This document shows positions 37,353-50,465 of a stretch of 64,000 nt of DNA, one piece after another (position 1 is the first letter of the stretch; each line of letters begins with the position of its first letter). The translations under genes and the position numbers were made by a program. The stretch spans positions 310,001-374,000 of the forward strand of contig NDFF03000050.1 of NCBI GenBank assembly GCA_002150815.3, read 5' to 3'. The DNA comes from Grammothele lineata (taxonomy: Eukaryota > Basidiomycota > Agaricomycetes > Polyporales > Polyporaceae). A model generated the notes under the pieces. The model did no database searches. It had not been told where the DNA came from and saw only the letters and a program-made list of their open reading frames with translations.

Positions 37353-38112
37353 AAAAAATGTTGAAGGTGTCTTACACAGCCACTGTAATGACTTTTCTTG
37401 GTTCATGACCTTTCACGACGCCACCGCTCCGAGCGAAAAAATATCTGCGCAACCCGAAACAGAGGACACAGATCCTCCCCGATTCACCGACTTAACCGAG
37501 ATCGAAATCGTCGATCGCACTCCGAAGGCCAACTGCGGGCTGACACAAGTACCTCTGTCCAACCCACAGGTTGAGTACTCCAAGGAGTCGGATTCATTAT
37601 TCACAGGAGATAGTACAGATTCCAAAGACATCTTATGATGTGAATCATGCTGGCTAGGGCCTCACTTGGACTACGCACCCTCCATATTAGTAACAAGATG
37701 GAGATGTCGTTTGTATCCAGGGCTATAGGGCTCCGGGTGAGTACCTCCCTTCTTAGACAGCTAATGCTTGCCTATGCACTCACCGACAGAAACAGCTATA
37801 GTCGAGTGGTGAACGGTTAGAGGCAAATTCCCTGAATTACTTATGCCCCCAAACCCACCCAATTTCAAGGCGAGGAATACACCCTAGTGAATAGTGGAGT
37901 CAACATCAAATTCCCCCATGAAACACGAAAATGGACTCACGCCGGTGACTGCGATTATTTGATACCTCCAACTAACTGCTCCTTTTTAACAATTTCTTCC
38001 ATCACAGGATTCCCTAATGTACGTACTGAGAGCAACGCGCCGCGCAAAAAAGCTGACGAAGAGGGGCCAGACAGCTGAGCAAATCACCTGCGCACGGCCG
38101 AGAATATCTTAC
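37353..38112. other. AT-richer stretch, no gene supported
   Basis: A plus-strand open frame at 37,405-37,638 (77 codons, acidic, ends in SKDIL) resembles no family. The left part of the neighbouring DUF6534-like relic may extend into the right side but could not be traced. Confidence 0.35.
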
Positions 38113-38807
38113 CTTTGTGTTACAATTGCGGTGAGAGTCTAGAGTAGATTGCATCATCAGAGACAGAGACAATATCACGGTTTCAAAGGCGAACGTACTG
38201 CACAAGGAGCGGTAAGCTATTCCGGAAAAGGATTTAGCTCCACGATATATAGGGGAGTGAGTCAGATGTTGCTCACGTTGAAGGACCTACAATGATTGGT
38301 AAATGATATCAATGAGGCACAAAGACGGCGCATACCATGGAATTGAGTCAATGTTTGCGGGATCCGAGTAGTTCAGAACCAGGAAGTTATAACTGTAGAC
38401 GGGATGTCAGCATTTTTTTCTCCGTATGTCTGCGGATATGGACTTTCCAGACGTGCATGTTGAGAACGGCATGCAAAGTCTCCAGGATTCTAAACAGCCC
38501 TTGAGTGCGAGTAACGAGCGGAAACCGCGCATACTCACAGAACTACCACGACCTGTTGCGCGACGAGTCAGTGAAATGTTATTCAAGCAAATAAGGCAAC
38601 TTACAATACACCGGATGATCCGAGCGTCTGTGGGGTAGGTGCACCAGTATCGATATGTTTGGTTAAAGGCATATCCGTAGAAGCTGAGGGAAAGATAAGA
38701 GGGGGTAAATTTCCGGGGAGGTTTGAAAGGTCTCACATAAGACTAATGAAAGTTCCCACAAGCACTATACCCCATAGCCTGTCAAGCGGCAGGTCCGTAG
38801 AAGACAT
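38113..38807 (-). pseudogene. DUF6534-like membrane protein gene, probably inactivated
   Basis: Minus strand. Exon 1 38807-38737 (71 nt, MSSTDLPLDRLWGIVLVGTF), exon 2 38683-38605 (79 nt, FYGYAFNQTYRYW), a 14-nt exon gtcgtggtagttct, a 42-nt exon (ILETLHAVLNMHVW), a 57-nt exon (YNFLVLNYSDPANIDSIPW), a 10-nt exon and a 26-nt exon (TLTAIVTQ, 38138-38113) follow the ladder shared with the other copies. Two lesions are seen. The donor after the 42-nt exon is gaaagt instead of GT. The exon expected to be 18 nt is 19 nt, putting TGA in frame. Later exons were not traced. Confidence 0.65.
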
Positions 38808-39063
38808 ACGTCTTGATATGGTGTTGTGGGCTTCAATGGGGAAGCGGAGGGAGCGGGTTGTAGTTCCTCTCGTGTATGAGAAACAGGGGAGTACCAGCGT
38901 GCACGGCGTTACCTATAAATACTTATGACTGGAGAGCGACATTGATGACTCTTGTTTTCACAGCACCGGCAAGAGATATAGAATCCGATAGCTTGATGTG
39001 TACTATATGACTATAACGCGCATGCTGATGACTTTCTGATATTTTCTCAGCGTACCTAACCTC

Positions 39064-39600
39064 TCACGACAGGGGAAAGATGGAAGGCGATGCCATTGTT
39101 CGAGCAGCCGAGACCGCGGCATAGACACCTAGGGTCTGGGTGGTACAAGTAGATCTCCGTTTATGATACTTCACGGCATTGTTCCACTTGTGCCACTCAC
39201 ATGCGTCTGTAATCTTTGAGCAGCAAAAGCTCCTATCCAAGCTGTAGTGCGGTTGTCCATCGGGCCAGCTCAGAGCAGCTTTAACTCGGAAGACGAAGGA
39301 GCAACTGATAATCATCACATCCTGATATCAGTCATACAGCGTAGACAGCGCTCCGTACGGGCGGACCACGAAGGATCGGAGAACACTCACATACTACGCG
39401 GGTTCCTAGCCTCGGCGCTGTTGCTGAATGTGACGGCGACAGAGCCTGAGATGGACGCAGCAGCGTATAATTATGGCTGTACTAGACTGCACGATGGCTT
39501 CGACGACCCTCATAAAAGCGCCTGGAGGAAGTATGCAAGGCGACAGTGCGTTCCTAAGAGAGTGGACTTCACGCCAAAGAAGGAGCACGATAGAGACAAG
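39064..39600 (-). pseudogene. Relic of a 7TM-family gene (relative of the gene at 48082-49201)
   Basis: The last exon reads CSFVFRVKAALSWPDGQPHY and ends at 39064; the intact relative reads VFSFVVIRAALNLRDRQSRY there. Upstream, VVEAIVQS is readable but a frameshift follows. The nucleotides of AAASIS...TFSNSAE are still present in another frame. No upstream exons were found. Confidence 0.65.
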
Positions 39601-41444
39601 CACATGTAATTCAACGCAGAAGAATGCGCATGGAAGGAGAAAGGGAAGTGGCGAAGGGAATTCAACGCAGAGGGACGTGACAACGGGGAGCAGAGGGACT
39701 CCGCGCGCGGAAGTGGCACAAAGGGAAGCATACAAGCGCCCGTAAAGGGACGCGTCCATACGCATCCCTCCCACATACGACACGCTCGTCATCAAAAGTC
39801 TTTCATATTCCAGCCAGACACTTCAGTATGGCCAGGCTATCGGCACAAACTACTCGTGCCACGTCCCCGGAGTACGCGCGCTTCTGCATCCCTCTGTGCT
39901 TCCTTCTAGTGTCACGTGTGCGTCTCCGGCGCTCCCCTCCGCTTCCCTTCCGTGTCCGTTCGCGTCTCGGCCTACATCCGCGCGCGTCAACTCGCTTTCT
40001 TCCTCCTCCGTCGAGCGTCACCACGCATCTCTCTTCAAAACGCCACATCGGAAAGCGATGTGCATCCACTGCTTCCCTCTGGGTCCCTGTGCGTCGAATC
40101 ACCTGTGCGCTCCCCCCCTTCTGAATACGGGAAACGTATGTCCATCTTGTCTCGTCCTATATCTTTGCGGAATTGCGATTCTTATTGCGCTTTCGCCGCC
40201 GAGTGCCTCTCTCATTTATTTTTCTCCATACATCCACGTTAAGAAAAGGAATACAGACGTTGATGCATATATTGGGGTATTACCTCTGTGCTGCTGGTTC
40301 CAAGCAAAAATTTGAGATAATGCTACACCATATTCCTGTGGCTCGAGCCTTGTCGTTGCCAGTTACTGAATTGGTTGTTTCCAGACTGATGTATTGATTG
40401 AGGAGCACTGAGCGTTAATTGTATTCCGACCTCATTCGGAATACGAAGCTGAGGTGAGCGTATCCATCAAGTGGATGCGAGTATCCGTGAGACTGACACG
40501 GCTTCCTAGATAAGCCTTTTGTTGACGGTATGATGCAACAATCGCAACTGTCGAGGAAGGGTGGTGCGAGAGCATCATCTGCAAGCGAGCCTTAGATATC
40601 GTGAGACAAATGGGTAATTCTGCGGATACGCATGACGGGTCGTAACACATCCTACTGCACGGTCGTAGTGCCACTGTCATGAATAGGTTCTGGCCTGGCA
40701 AGTCTCTGGAGAAGGCGCCCAGAGTATTCTTCAATTTCTTCTGAATCATTAGGGAACCGAGTTAGTGGCACTAGGCAGTGGGGCGGTGGTCGCAAGCGGC
40801 TCGGCCTCCTTCGAGTATAGAAGTGGTGTTTGCTTTGATCGCAGGTCTCGTGAACATCCGTGGAGTGATCATTCTTCAATGCGGTGGCATCTGTAGCGTC
40901 AGCGGACGATTCTATCGTGCAATCGACATTCAACCACTCCTTCCCTCGCCTCTCAGTTGAGTCACACGTCTTCCGTATCTTCTGTACAGCGTGATCTCGT
41001 CCTCACGCTCACACGCTGTCCTGTGCAAACTGACGCCGACGTGTGAACGGGTGCACATGCACAATGTTTGTACTACTAGTAGTTATTCTGGGAGCCCCTT
41101 GGGCACACCTTACCTCATTCCTCGGTCTCACAGCAATGGAGACCGTATTAATTTGGTCTTTCTGGGCCCGTGTTGGGTTGTGGTACGCTTTCCCAACCTC
41201 ACCTTGGAACTCTAACTCTAACCCGAGCTATCGTAGTTGGGCGTGCTCCATGATGATCAAGAAGATATAGGAGTACAATGTCGTAGCCCTGTGCAGACAT
41301 CAAATTTAGCTGAACAGCTGTTTGCTGTTATTTTCGCTCCCGATATCAAGGAAGGCATTATTCTTCGGGCTTGTATTTATACCAGTGCTGAGAGGGAAAA
41401 GAACAGTCCCAGTGCACGCCTCCTTCAACCGAATCCCCACTACA
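39601..41444. other. Intergenic; dispersed repeat, no gene seen
   Basis: Contains a 44-nt motif (39741-39784) also found at 44078-44122 and a long C/T-rich stretch (39,880-40,120) with recurring gcgtc motifs, similar in style to 44,270-44,640. Two copies of ttcaacgcaga lie at 39,611 and 39,660. No protein family recognised. Confidence 0.4.
39741..39784. repeat. Dispersed repeat, copy 1
   Basis: Shares agggacgcgtccatacgc and cccacatacg with 44078-44122, same orientation. Confidence 0.65.
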
Positions 41445-43711
41445 ATGGCAGGGATGAACGTAACGTACGGCGCTGAGCTACTAGACACAGTCCAGTCTCG
41501 TCCTTTAAATCTCACCTTCGGTGCGATTCTGCTCGGAACCTTTCTAGGTCTAATGTATGCTTGCTCAGCGTGGTAATCCCAGGCAGACGGCGCTGAGCAC
41601 CTCTATCTCACAGATTATACGGAATGGAGCTCCACCAGGCATATCACTACTGGCAAACCGGACGTAACGACGGACGAGCGATACGGCTCATTGTTAGTAT
41701 TTTGATCTCTGCTCTTCCTTCATAACTCACAATCGTCGCAATCTGTTAGCTCTCCTCGGTGTTGTTCGTGTAAATTTCCTTCTCAACATCGACAAAGCTA
41801 ACTCATTAGTAGGTCTCTCGAGACAGGGCACGTGGTCCTGACTATGCACACTTGGTGAGTATTCATGGACGCGGCCTGTGAGTGCTCCGTGATCTCAACC
41901 CCTGGCAGTTATTACTATCTGGTGACGAACTTCGACAACTCCGACGCTTTGAAAGTTACCGTCTGGTAGGCTATTTTATCGCATCTCCTGCCAACGTACT
42001 AGTAACACATTATCAAGGTCTTTGGATGTAGGTAGAGGTATACGTTTCGAAATGTTTTCTGACACAATGCGCTCGTAGTTTATACCTTTATTCACGGTGA
42101 CACTCAATCGACTTCATCGAGTAGCTGAACTCCACTTACATGCGAGTCACAGAGTATGGTTGCGATTGCATCTCAAATGTGAGTACAGCAGTCTAATAGT
42201 GGACACTTGGCGCGGAATGATTGACTCCCGCTTAGATTCTTCGCCCGACGGATTTACTTGAGTAAGTTGAAACGCATCTCGTAGATGAGCGTTTCAACTA
42301 AGTGCGAGTAGTCTCTTTCAAGCACAAGATAGTAGCCTCACTCGCTGTTAGTATATATCCTACGGATCGTAGGTTTGAATTGGGCTGATCATATGAATAT
42401 AGTACACGGTGATGGTCGTCAAGATAGGTGCGTCTTTCATCGGAAGTAAATCCTTAGTCGCGACACGACTGACACTGCATAGGCTCAAGTATCAGTAAGT
42501 CAAAGACTCGACGGTATAGCAAACTGGTGCTTACAACGAACATCGCCTCCTAGCCCGCGCAGTGAAAGGGTGAATATTTGTACTTCATCGAATGTTCTTT
42601 CGCGCTAATGCCTTGTCTTTACAGACTCCAGCTGTCCTCGCTCGCACAAATCCGCGCTTCACTGACGGTACGAAGTTCAGAATAGGATTCGTTTACGAAC
42701 AACTTGCATTCTAACTCGAAGCGTGCCTATCTATATAGGTGCTCACCGGAATTATACTGGGTTCGGCATGTGTCGTAGACGTGCTCCTTACTGGATCCTT
42801 GTTTGTGGTATTGATACAGCATCATCCTCACCGTCAAAGGTTAGTTGCGTGCTACACCGCCTGCATCGCGCCTGAAGTGTAATACTTGAATTATCTGCAG
42901 GAGCTCTTGGAAGGACCTACTTGTCATCTATACTGTCAATACAGGTAGGCAGACTTCGTTTTTCCCGACTACGCACACTCAAAAAACGCGTTACAGGACT
43001 CCTTCTGCTGTAAATCTGTTCACTCTATGGCTACTGCAATAAGCTCACGTACTCGTGACCCATACACAGAGTACTAGATATAGTCTCTGTCACTCTTGTC
43101 AGTAAAAAATAACTTTCCATGCCGGACACCGTGCTGAGACACTAAATAGGCCATGACAACGCCCACGCTATGGATTGCAGTGCGCATTGTTACTTCTAGA
43201 GGTGCATGCTCTATCCATTTCCTTCATTTTCTCCTACTGATCCGTGATACAGTATATGGACTCACCCTCTTGAGCGTGTACGTGGATTCATATCGCCGAA
43301 GGCAGCTATCCTAGTGCTGCTAATAATCCGATTCCCAAACAGCCTCAATTCACGCCCAAAGACCACAGGACGCTCAGCCGACATCCGACACGAGCAAGGG
43401 GAAATATTCGGGAGGAACTTTATTGCCCGAGTCGGTCGCATGGCTACTGCAGAGCGATGGAACGTCCCACAGGTATGTACTCCCTCTCGGACTGGCCCAT
43501 GTTCCTGTCAAATTGTCACATAGTCCATAGCGCTGAGAGTACTGTATGGTGATGTTCTCAGGCGTTAGACGATCTCCCTCCAGAGACGATTGACATCAAG
43601 GTCACTAGGGAGGTTGAGGAGGAAAACGACACAACACAGACAGTCACTAGAACAAGCACTGCGGAGAATGTAGGCAACTTGAAGCGCGACGTCGAAATGC
43701 TGGTGCAATAG
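41445..43711 (+). CDS. DUF6534-like multi-pass membrane protein
   Basis: Early exons close in phase: 41445-41554, 41614-41692, 41750-41763, 41813-41854, 41909-41965, 42018-42027. They read GAILLGTFLGLM, LYGMELHQAYHYW, TMHTW and YYYLVTNFDNSDALKVTVW, the pattern of basidiomycete DUF6534 membrane proteins. An 18-nt exon (FIPLFT) and an exon reading IFFARRIYLS follow. The C-terminal exons carry NSLNSRPK, TAERWNVPQ (before gtatgt at 43474) and a last exon starting ALDDLPPETIDIKV, stop at 43709. Middle exons (about 42,300-43,250) were not resolved one by one. Function is unknown; topology suggests a receptor- or transporter-like plasma membrane protein. Exons of 14 and 10 nt are conserved among all copies. 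Confidence 0.7.
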
Positions 43712-44708
43712 CATGCGGGGGGACAACAATTTGGAAAGAATCAACTGATGTCGACGTGTAAATAAACTTCTGATACGGCGTAGTCTACAAGAGTATGCGG
43801 GAGTTTTTCTAACATGTCAGAAGCAAAGGATCATGAGAGCGCACTATCGAGAGAGACTTGAGGGAGAGAATCCTGGCGATAAATACAACGTTACTAACAC
43901 AACTTTTAGAGTAGATCCCCGCGGATTTATTGGCGCCGCTGATCATGGGAGCAAAATGCGTGAACCCCCACAATGATGTACGTTTTAGTCCTAGGAGCGA
44001 GGTACGGGCAAGTGTTTCTTGCACAGGTTCACAACGAAGTCGCGCGGAAGCAGAAACGGAAGCACACGAGTTCCACTCGTAGAGGGACGCGTCCATACGC
44101 GTTCTATCCCACATACGGCACGTTCACTCCCGTCTCTTACTATTTTGACTCTCTAATCCTCCGTTGTAGAAGTACTTACGCTTATTCTATATATGTCTTC
44201 AATATTTCATCCAGGGGTAACGGTACACGCCCCTCAACACCAGCTATGCCTCCCGGGACGCGTCCCTCCGCTCTGTCGCCACATCCTGTGCGCCTCCCTG
44301 GCTAAACTACACCTACGTTCCGTTTCGCATCTGACCGTGTCTCCAATTGCGTTTATCCGCGTCTCTTAACGCCGCAGAACGCCCCAATGCGTCTGGGCCG
44401 CTTGAGTCTGCGCGTATTGAGTCCACCTGTTCCTTCGCGCTTGCGTCTCCACATATCTTTCTGCGTTTGTGCGTGCCGAATCCACCTCTACACACAAAGA
44501 CGAAGGAGATCGGCGTCTCGCAGAGCGTTAACACGCGCCCCTCTCAATGTCACATCGCTTCCCGTTGCACGTTCGTCGCGTCAGTTCGCGTCCCTCTACG
44601 TTGAATCACACGCGTCTCTATTGTGACGGTAACAACAAGTCGCTAGTCTCTCAATAAATAGTAGATCTTTTCGGTACAGACATAGGCCCCATCTCTATTC
44701 ATTCGAAA
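43712..44708. other. Intergenic between convergent DUF6534-like genes
   Basis: Holds the second copy of the dispersed repeat and a C/T-rich gcgtctc-containing stretch to about 44,640. A minus-strand reading around 43,920-44,040 (CKKH..., GLKRTSLWG) resembles one at about 47,640-47,790 and marks another decayed duplicate of unknown origin. Confidence 0.4.
44078..44122. repeat. Dispersed repeat, copy 2
   Basis: Shares agggacgcgtccatacgc and cccacatacg with 39741-39784. Confidence 0.65.
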
Positions 44709-46979
44709 TCACACTACCTCCCTCAAACGGGTGCTTTTCTGGAGCTCGACATCAGTACTGCTCCCCGAGGAACTATGTAAGGTCTCATCCCCCTCTACAT
44801 CTGTCGTAACCTTGATGTCAATTTTAGCAGGCGGTAGCTCGTCTGGGCCCTAGAATCCATACATGACAATTAGTATAGGGCGACATAAGCCTTTTCAATA
44901 GGGAACGCTGCCTTGGATTGAGTACCAGAGAAGTGCGATAACACGGACCTGTGGAACGTTCCAACGCTCTACTGTCTGGAGACGGCTTGCGCGAGATAGG
45001 AAGTTGCGCGTAAGAGCAGGTTGGCCGGACTCGCCCAAGATATCTATTTGCGTGCTCAGGTGGCGTGAGTTCAGACTGTTGCAGATGTATAAATGAACTA
45101 ATCAGGAGATCGAGAGCACATTGACGGGGGATGCAAGGGACTTACACACTGAGAAGCGTATTTGTGTATACTAGGAAGGGAATTTCTGTGAGAGTCAAGG
45201 AGAGTTAGAGACGAGTTCTACTCACGTTTTGTTGCGATGGTATTGCATGCTATCCAAGATCCACCTTCAGGATCGGCGAAAATCTGTAGGACTTGTTATA
45301 ACCCTGGAATATGTACGCGAATCATAAAACCATACCGTTACAAGGGATGCGAGGTCGACGACCCTAGTCATTGTTATGACACGGTGAATACGATGCTTAG
45401 AGTTTGAGAAGGGATCATTGGAAACGTACAAGATTAGGAATCCTGACATCAGGGCATGTTAGCGCAATAGCGGCGGCGCATACTGAGCCATCCGAACATA
45501 CCAGTGTTTATCACATATAACACAACTGAATTCAACAAGTTCTCATGACTGTAAGTCGCGGAGCGTCAACACATGTGAGTTATACCCGAAGAGCAGAATA
45601 TTACCCGCGACGGAAGGTTTTGGCTTTGCGAAGAATGGCCATAAACGAGCCTGTCAACAAAGAATCTACTGCTACAGCCACCGCAAACGCGACCTTCACC
45701 AGCCACTTCCAAGGGTTCCTCTTGAGACGAGATGAAGGCAAATAATGATTGATGGGGCTCACAATGTCGTTGTGTCTCCAACGCGTGAAAGTTCGATCCT
45801 CAAATCTACCAGAAGAGCGCAAAATAAGCTGGCAGCATCTCGGAGGAGACAGGATGAAGTACGTACCCCCTCACTGTGAGTGCTATACAATCCGAAATTT
45901 GTGAGCATCATCTTCTGACTACTTGTACGCTCCTTCGCTCACCAATGCAAAAGGCTGTATGATCGATGTCAAAGCATGCTGATGAGATAAGAACTTCCCC
46001 TGTAGCATGCGCAGAGAACTCACCCAGCTTTACCAAGAGAAGAATGTACTGTAAAACGAATGAATTAATAATCCTTCATATACGCAAAGAGACCATACTG
46101 ACGGCCATGACTGCGGTTATCTGGTATCCGAAACCAACTGCCTCATGTTAGCTTACCATTCTGTTGAGACAAGCAACTAGATACGCACTGAGATATACAC
46201 GACGAGCAAAGAATCTTCAAAAGGGAAATCAATTCCACATCCCTCGCAGTGACTGCAGGAAGCGAAAGAAACTCTTACATTTGTGCCAGTAACGTAATGA
46301 AAACCTAGAAAGAAGCACTTTTGAGTACATCACGTTGCGAAGCTCATATTCAAGCCTGGATTACCGCAAAGAGAGCTAGTAGCTACTCGAGAACGTCAGC
46401 TACATAATCGAATTGGAAGAGACACTGTGCACAGACGTCTTGTGACCTTGGAAAGACTCCTGTCAGATCCAATCTTACAACGCCTGCTTTGTCTCTCACC
46501 ATGGGATCGAATCAAGAGCTTCAGGTCGAAAGAATTTCGTTACTAGTGAGTCGTAGCTTGGTACGGATGATTACTTTGTCTTCCGTTTTCGCGCAACAAC
46601 AAACCCACCAGATGTGCATGCTGAGTACAGCGTGTACGGTTTCCAGCAGGCTAGAACGTTATTAAATCTCGACGGAATCGTTGACATTCGATGTGCACGT
46701 ACAGGGCCGACGCAACCTGCCATTGACGATAATGTCAGATTCAACTTTCCTGACTCGGAGGTGTATTAACCTACAATCGATTGTATGATACGAGCATCTG
46801 TGGAATATGTACGCCAATACTTGTAGCCTTGATGAACTGACACTCCAAATAGGCTGCACGCGCAGTAAACTCAATAGACTGAAACTCTCGGGGAACGGGT
46901 GAACTCACAGGAGACCAATGAAGGTGCCCACCAGCACCACGCCCCAGGAGCTGTCGAGGGACGGTACAGCGGATGACAT
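44709..46979 (-). CDS. DUF6534-like multi-pass membrane protein
   Basis: Minus strand. Exon 1 46979-46909 (71 nt, MSSAVPSLDSSWGVVLVGTF), then a 79-nt exon (LFGVSVHQGYKYW), a 14-nt exon gttgcgtcggccct, a 42-nt exon (LLETVHAVLSMHIW, intact donor gtgggt), a 57-nt exon (YDSLVTKFFRPEALDSIPW) and a 10-nt exon gtcacaagac. The C-terminus reads SRLQTVERWNVPQ and then a last exon GPDELPPAKIDIKV ending in stop 44709-44711. Both ends closely parallel the gene at 41445, with which it is convergent. The middle exons were not all resolved. Several membrane spans are expected; no function is known. Confidence 0.7.
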
Positions 46980-48081
46980 GTGTCCCGAGACGTTGCCTTC
47001 ACTCGTAGCGTTCGAACGGTCACTTGATATCGTCCTTTGGGGTCAGAGGCTGAGTTCCACCGTCGTTCAAGGTGGTGTTAAATAAGTATGTCGTACTAAA
47101 GAAGCTGCTTAGATGAACCTTATCTTCGCAACACTAGGGAGAGATGGGAACAAGTAACGATCCGAGGAAAACAGAGCCCGCACTCTACCGAGAAGGGAGC
47201 TCTGTACATGGGAACATTAACACACAATCCGCACGAGGCTGTGAAATCAACTGTGTGCTCACACGCAATCTTCTATCAATTTTGAAGCTAGTACTTTGAG
47301 GTATATAGCTATACGGGTCGCGTACTTCTCAAGAATCTGTTAGAATGATGCCCTCAGCACCGCAACTTACGCCTTATCTGATCCGGCTTGTATACGTGGA
47401 GTGTCTGAGGGAATGAGGGATTTTCCAAGCTGATTTTGAGGAACTGTAACTCGCTGACGGTCTTCGCAGTCTCTGGCTGAATATTAAAGGCATACCAGCG
47501 GGAATTATCGTCATACAAGTAACACGCGAGGGCGAAAGCGATGTGAAGGCAGTACGTACGACGGGGTACAGCAACTGACTGTCTCCCACGCAGGTCTTTG
47601 TGGGGACCGAGCGCAATAGGAAGGCTCTGCTCGTGTAGTCATTTGAGGGTCAGTGGTTGATTGCTTCGCGATGCTGGACATAGGGGTGAAATGCACACAC
47701 GCGCCCACAATGGCGTACGCTTTAGTCCCGGGAGCGCGACACGAGACGAGTGCTTCTTGCACAGGCTGACGGCGAAGTCGTTCGAGCGCACCGGTCATAG
47801 CCGAAGCACGGATGCGGGACGGGAGGGCGTTCCGTTTGTTGTGCGTTCAGTCACAGCGCCTATCGCGGGTACTGACGAAGCCCGCCGTACGGCGTCTGCT
47901 AACGAAAGAGTGTTCAAGATATATCAGCGCTCAAAACCGCATGCACCCCTTCGCTATTCAATCCCCTGCTTTCTTCAGTAGAAATTTCAAAGCCATCAGG
48001 GAAGCATCCTGTGCGAAGCCTCCGGTAGGAATGGAAGTGCGCCCTTGCTACTCCGAAGACACAGGCGGAGGATGCGAGGAA
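46980..48081. other. Intergenic with a decayed duplicate fragment
   Basis: Minus-strand reading at about 47,640-47,790 (CKKHSSRVALPGLKRTPLW) resembles 43,920-44,040, so both are copies of one lost gene or repeat. No complete coding sequence. Confidence 0.4.
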
Positions 48082-49201
48082 CTACACAGAACCCATCTCG
48101 TGATATTCGCTCGCGACATTCTTGCGCTCGCGCCGCTCGCACGCAACAGTGCTGTTCCAGCCGCGAGTGCTCGTACCCAAGCTGTAACGCGATTGCCTAT
48201 CCCGTAAGTTGAGAGCAGCTCTGATGACGACGAACGAGAAGACTAGCGCCTGATAATCATCACATCTTGATATCAGTCATGCGGCGTAGACGGCGTTCCG
48301 TACAAACGCACCATGAACGATGGAAGAACATTCATGCACGCGGGGTACCCAACCTCTGCGCTGTTGCTGAATGTAACGGCGAGGGAGATGGACGCGGCAG
48401 CGTATATGACCGTAGACTGTACGATGGCTTCGACGACCTTCCAGAAGGCGCCTGGAGGAAGGACGTAAGGCGATGCGCTCCTGAGAGAGCGAACACGCCA
48501 TAGAAGGAGCCCTGATAGAAGCAGATGTAAACACCAAGAAAGCGGGAGGAGAGTCATGGAGTTCACCGGTGCATATAGCATTGATGAAGAACGAGATTCC
48601 GTAGAACGCCACAGATGTGTAGAATCCGATGGTTCCTAGGAAAGCTGATGCGTATCCTATGACTGTGGCGCGTTTATGAGAAACCATCTTGAGCATCGTG
48701 AGTGCGCCTTACCAGCATTAACCAGAATCAAGACCACGGGTACTATCCCTGCCTTCCAAGACCCATCGTAGACGACGTGCAAACGATAAATCTATATGAG
48801 ATGGTCAATCACACGATCCCTTCTGTGACGCTATTCTGAGCACTCACTATAAAACCGTCGCCAATGAGTGTTTGAGAGACGTATATCATGAACTTAGCGG
48901 TCATAACAGACACGGATTGGTCTCGGAAGCCGTGAGCTGCTGCACGGAGCTCTAGGGCAAGATGCTGTAGATCTAGTCAGATACTGTAGCAAGAATAAAA
49001 GGGATAGCGTACGCTGACGGCAAGAATGACCATTGCCGTGTTCGCTAGTAGCATAATAACATATCCTTTCCGTCGACGCTCCTGCGAGCTGGCGCGCGAG
49101 ATGAATATCCACGTCCCCGTCACGTACGTTCCAATAGACATGACACAAAAAACCACTTCGAGGCAGAGTGTAGCGATGTTGAACGCATGCGAAGCGGGCA
49201 T
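48082..49201 (-). CDS. Multi-pass (7TM-type) membrane protein (282 aa)
   Basis: Six exons on the minus strand: 49201-49013, 48964-48848, 48791-48713, 48662-48567, 48511-48312, 48249-48082; phases close to 282 aa. Hydrophobic segments run in order through FNIATLCLEVVFCVMSIGTY, GYVIMLLANTAMVILAVS, the IYVSQTLIGDGFIIYRL block, GIVPVVLILVNAG, VAFYGISFFINAIC, VIYAAASISLAVTF and VFSFVVIRAAL. This is the plan of a widespread basidiomycete 7TM family, also seen in the gene at 50466 (GDTFV, YRLW, SAAIYS). The start is the first Met that fits; a short upstream exon, as in the relative, may exist. The cytoplasmic tail is short and charged. Function unknown. Confidence 0.75.
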
Positions 49202-50465
49202 CAGGAATGACTTCAAAAGTATACATGAGTTATTATCGATAGCTTCGGTTGCAGAAGATATGAAGTAGAACGCACCCCAATAGCATCGCGATTTTCGCTT
49301 GTCTGGGTTTGGAGCATGCCTGTAACAATGGAAATGCCCTCCCTGTACACAGGAGCACCTTCCCTAAGTACCTGCCCCTGGCGTATATAAGTACAGAGGA
49401 CGTTCCCATGAACAGCGAAGATGGCCAGTCCTCGTTCAATGAGGATTCCCCCGTACGTGAGCACCGAGGAGAAGTAGCCAATGTGAAAGTCGTGATCGAG
49501 AACAGAACTGTCAGATCGAGTCAAAGAAAAGATGAACAGACCGCCGTTGTGCGGATGGATCGTTTCTAACCCACATGAGCGAGCATCTTCGACCTCAAAA
49601 GAGCGGTTCACACGGAAATTTCGTCTCGAACAGCCAGCCTATGGAGTCCGGCTTTCTGACCTAGACGCCAATGCTCGTAAGTGACGAGAGCAAAGGTGAA
49701 CACCGCCGCAAGTACATACATAGCAAACAATTTGTCTTAGCTATATCTCGGCATTGCCCTGCCTACGAGGGAACATCGAGGCTGTCAGCGAAAACTTCAC
49801 GTAAGTATATGCGACCGTTGATGACGACATACCGTGATGTATGTTGTCGAAGAACTAGCTACAGCAGCTGATGAGAACGTTCTCCATGTCGAATACGCTG
49901 CTACCTTCTACTAGGAGGATGTTAAGCTACACTCGCCTGCTGAACGCCATCAAAGTCAGAGCCGAAGAGAGTCCTCATGGGCGCTTGTCACCCATTGAAA
50001 GCCGGCCGCTCGGCCACGTGGCACTAATGGCAGGTGTCAATTCGAAGTTCAACTTAGCTTGCTACTAAAGTCAGCCGTGCTCGCCTGGACGAGATGGCTC
50101 GTAGGCTTGTCCCAGACCGCCACGAGTACATGCTCTTCCTCAGTGTCTGCTGCGGTGAACCTCTGTCGGGCTCAAGGAGACCTGGTCAGTATCGCACTCT
50201 CGGCGTCTCAAGCGCATACCTTCAAATTCTAATCGTTTTTTGGATCCGTAGGCGACTGCAACTTCAAGCTGAGCTTCAAGCCCTGCCCCCTCGTCGGTGC
50301 GAGACGAGCGCCACGAGCGTGACTCATTCTCAGAGAAGGTATCTTTTGCCAAACTCATGTAGAAAGTTATTATCCTCGCGCTGACGCTCTTGACGGGCGC
50401 AGTGCACCTTTTGCGCGTGGCAGGTGCCACTCGAGGGGTTCTTTCCCTCTCCCTCTCCATTCGTC
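49202..50465. other. Intergenic with a possible membrane-protein relic
   Basis: On the minus strand about 49,610-49,750 reads FAMYVLAAVFTFALVTYEHW, like the last helices of DUF6533-type proteins, but it runs into stops and no gene model closes. Confidence 0.35.
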
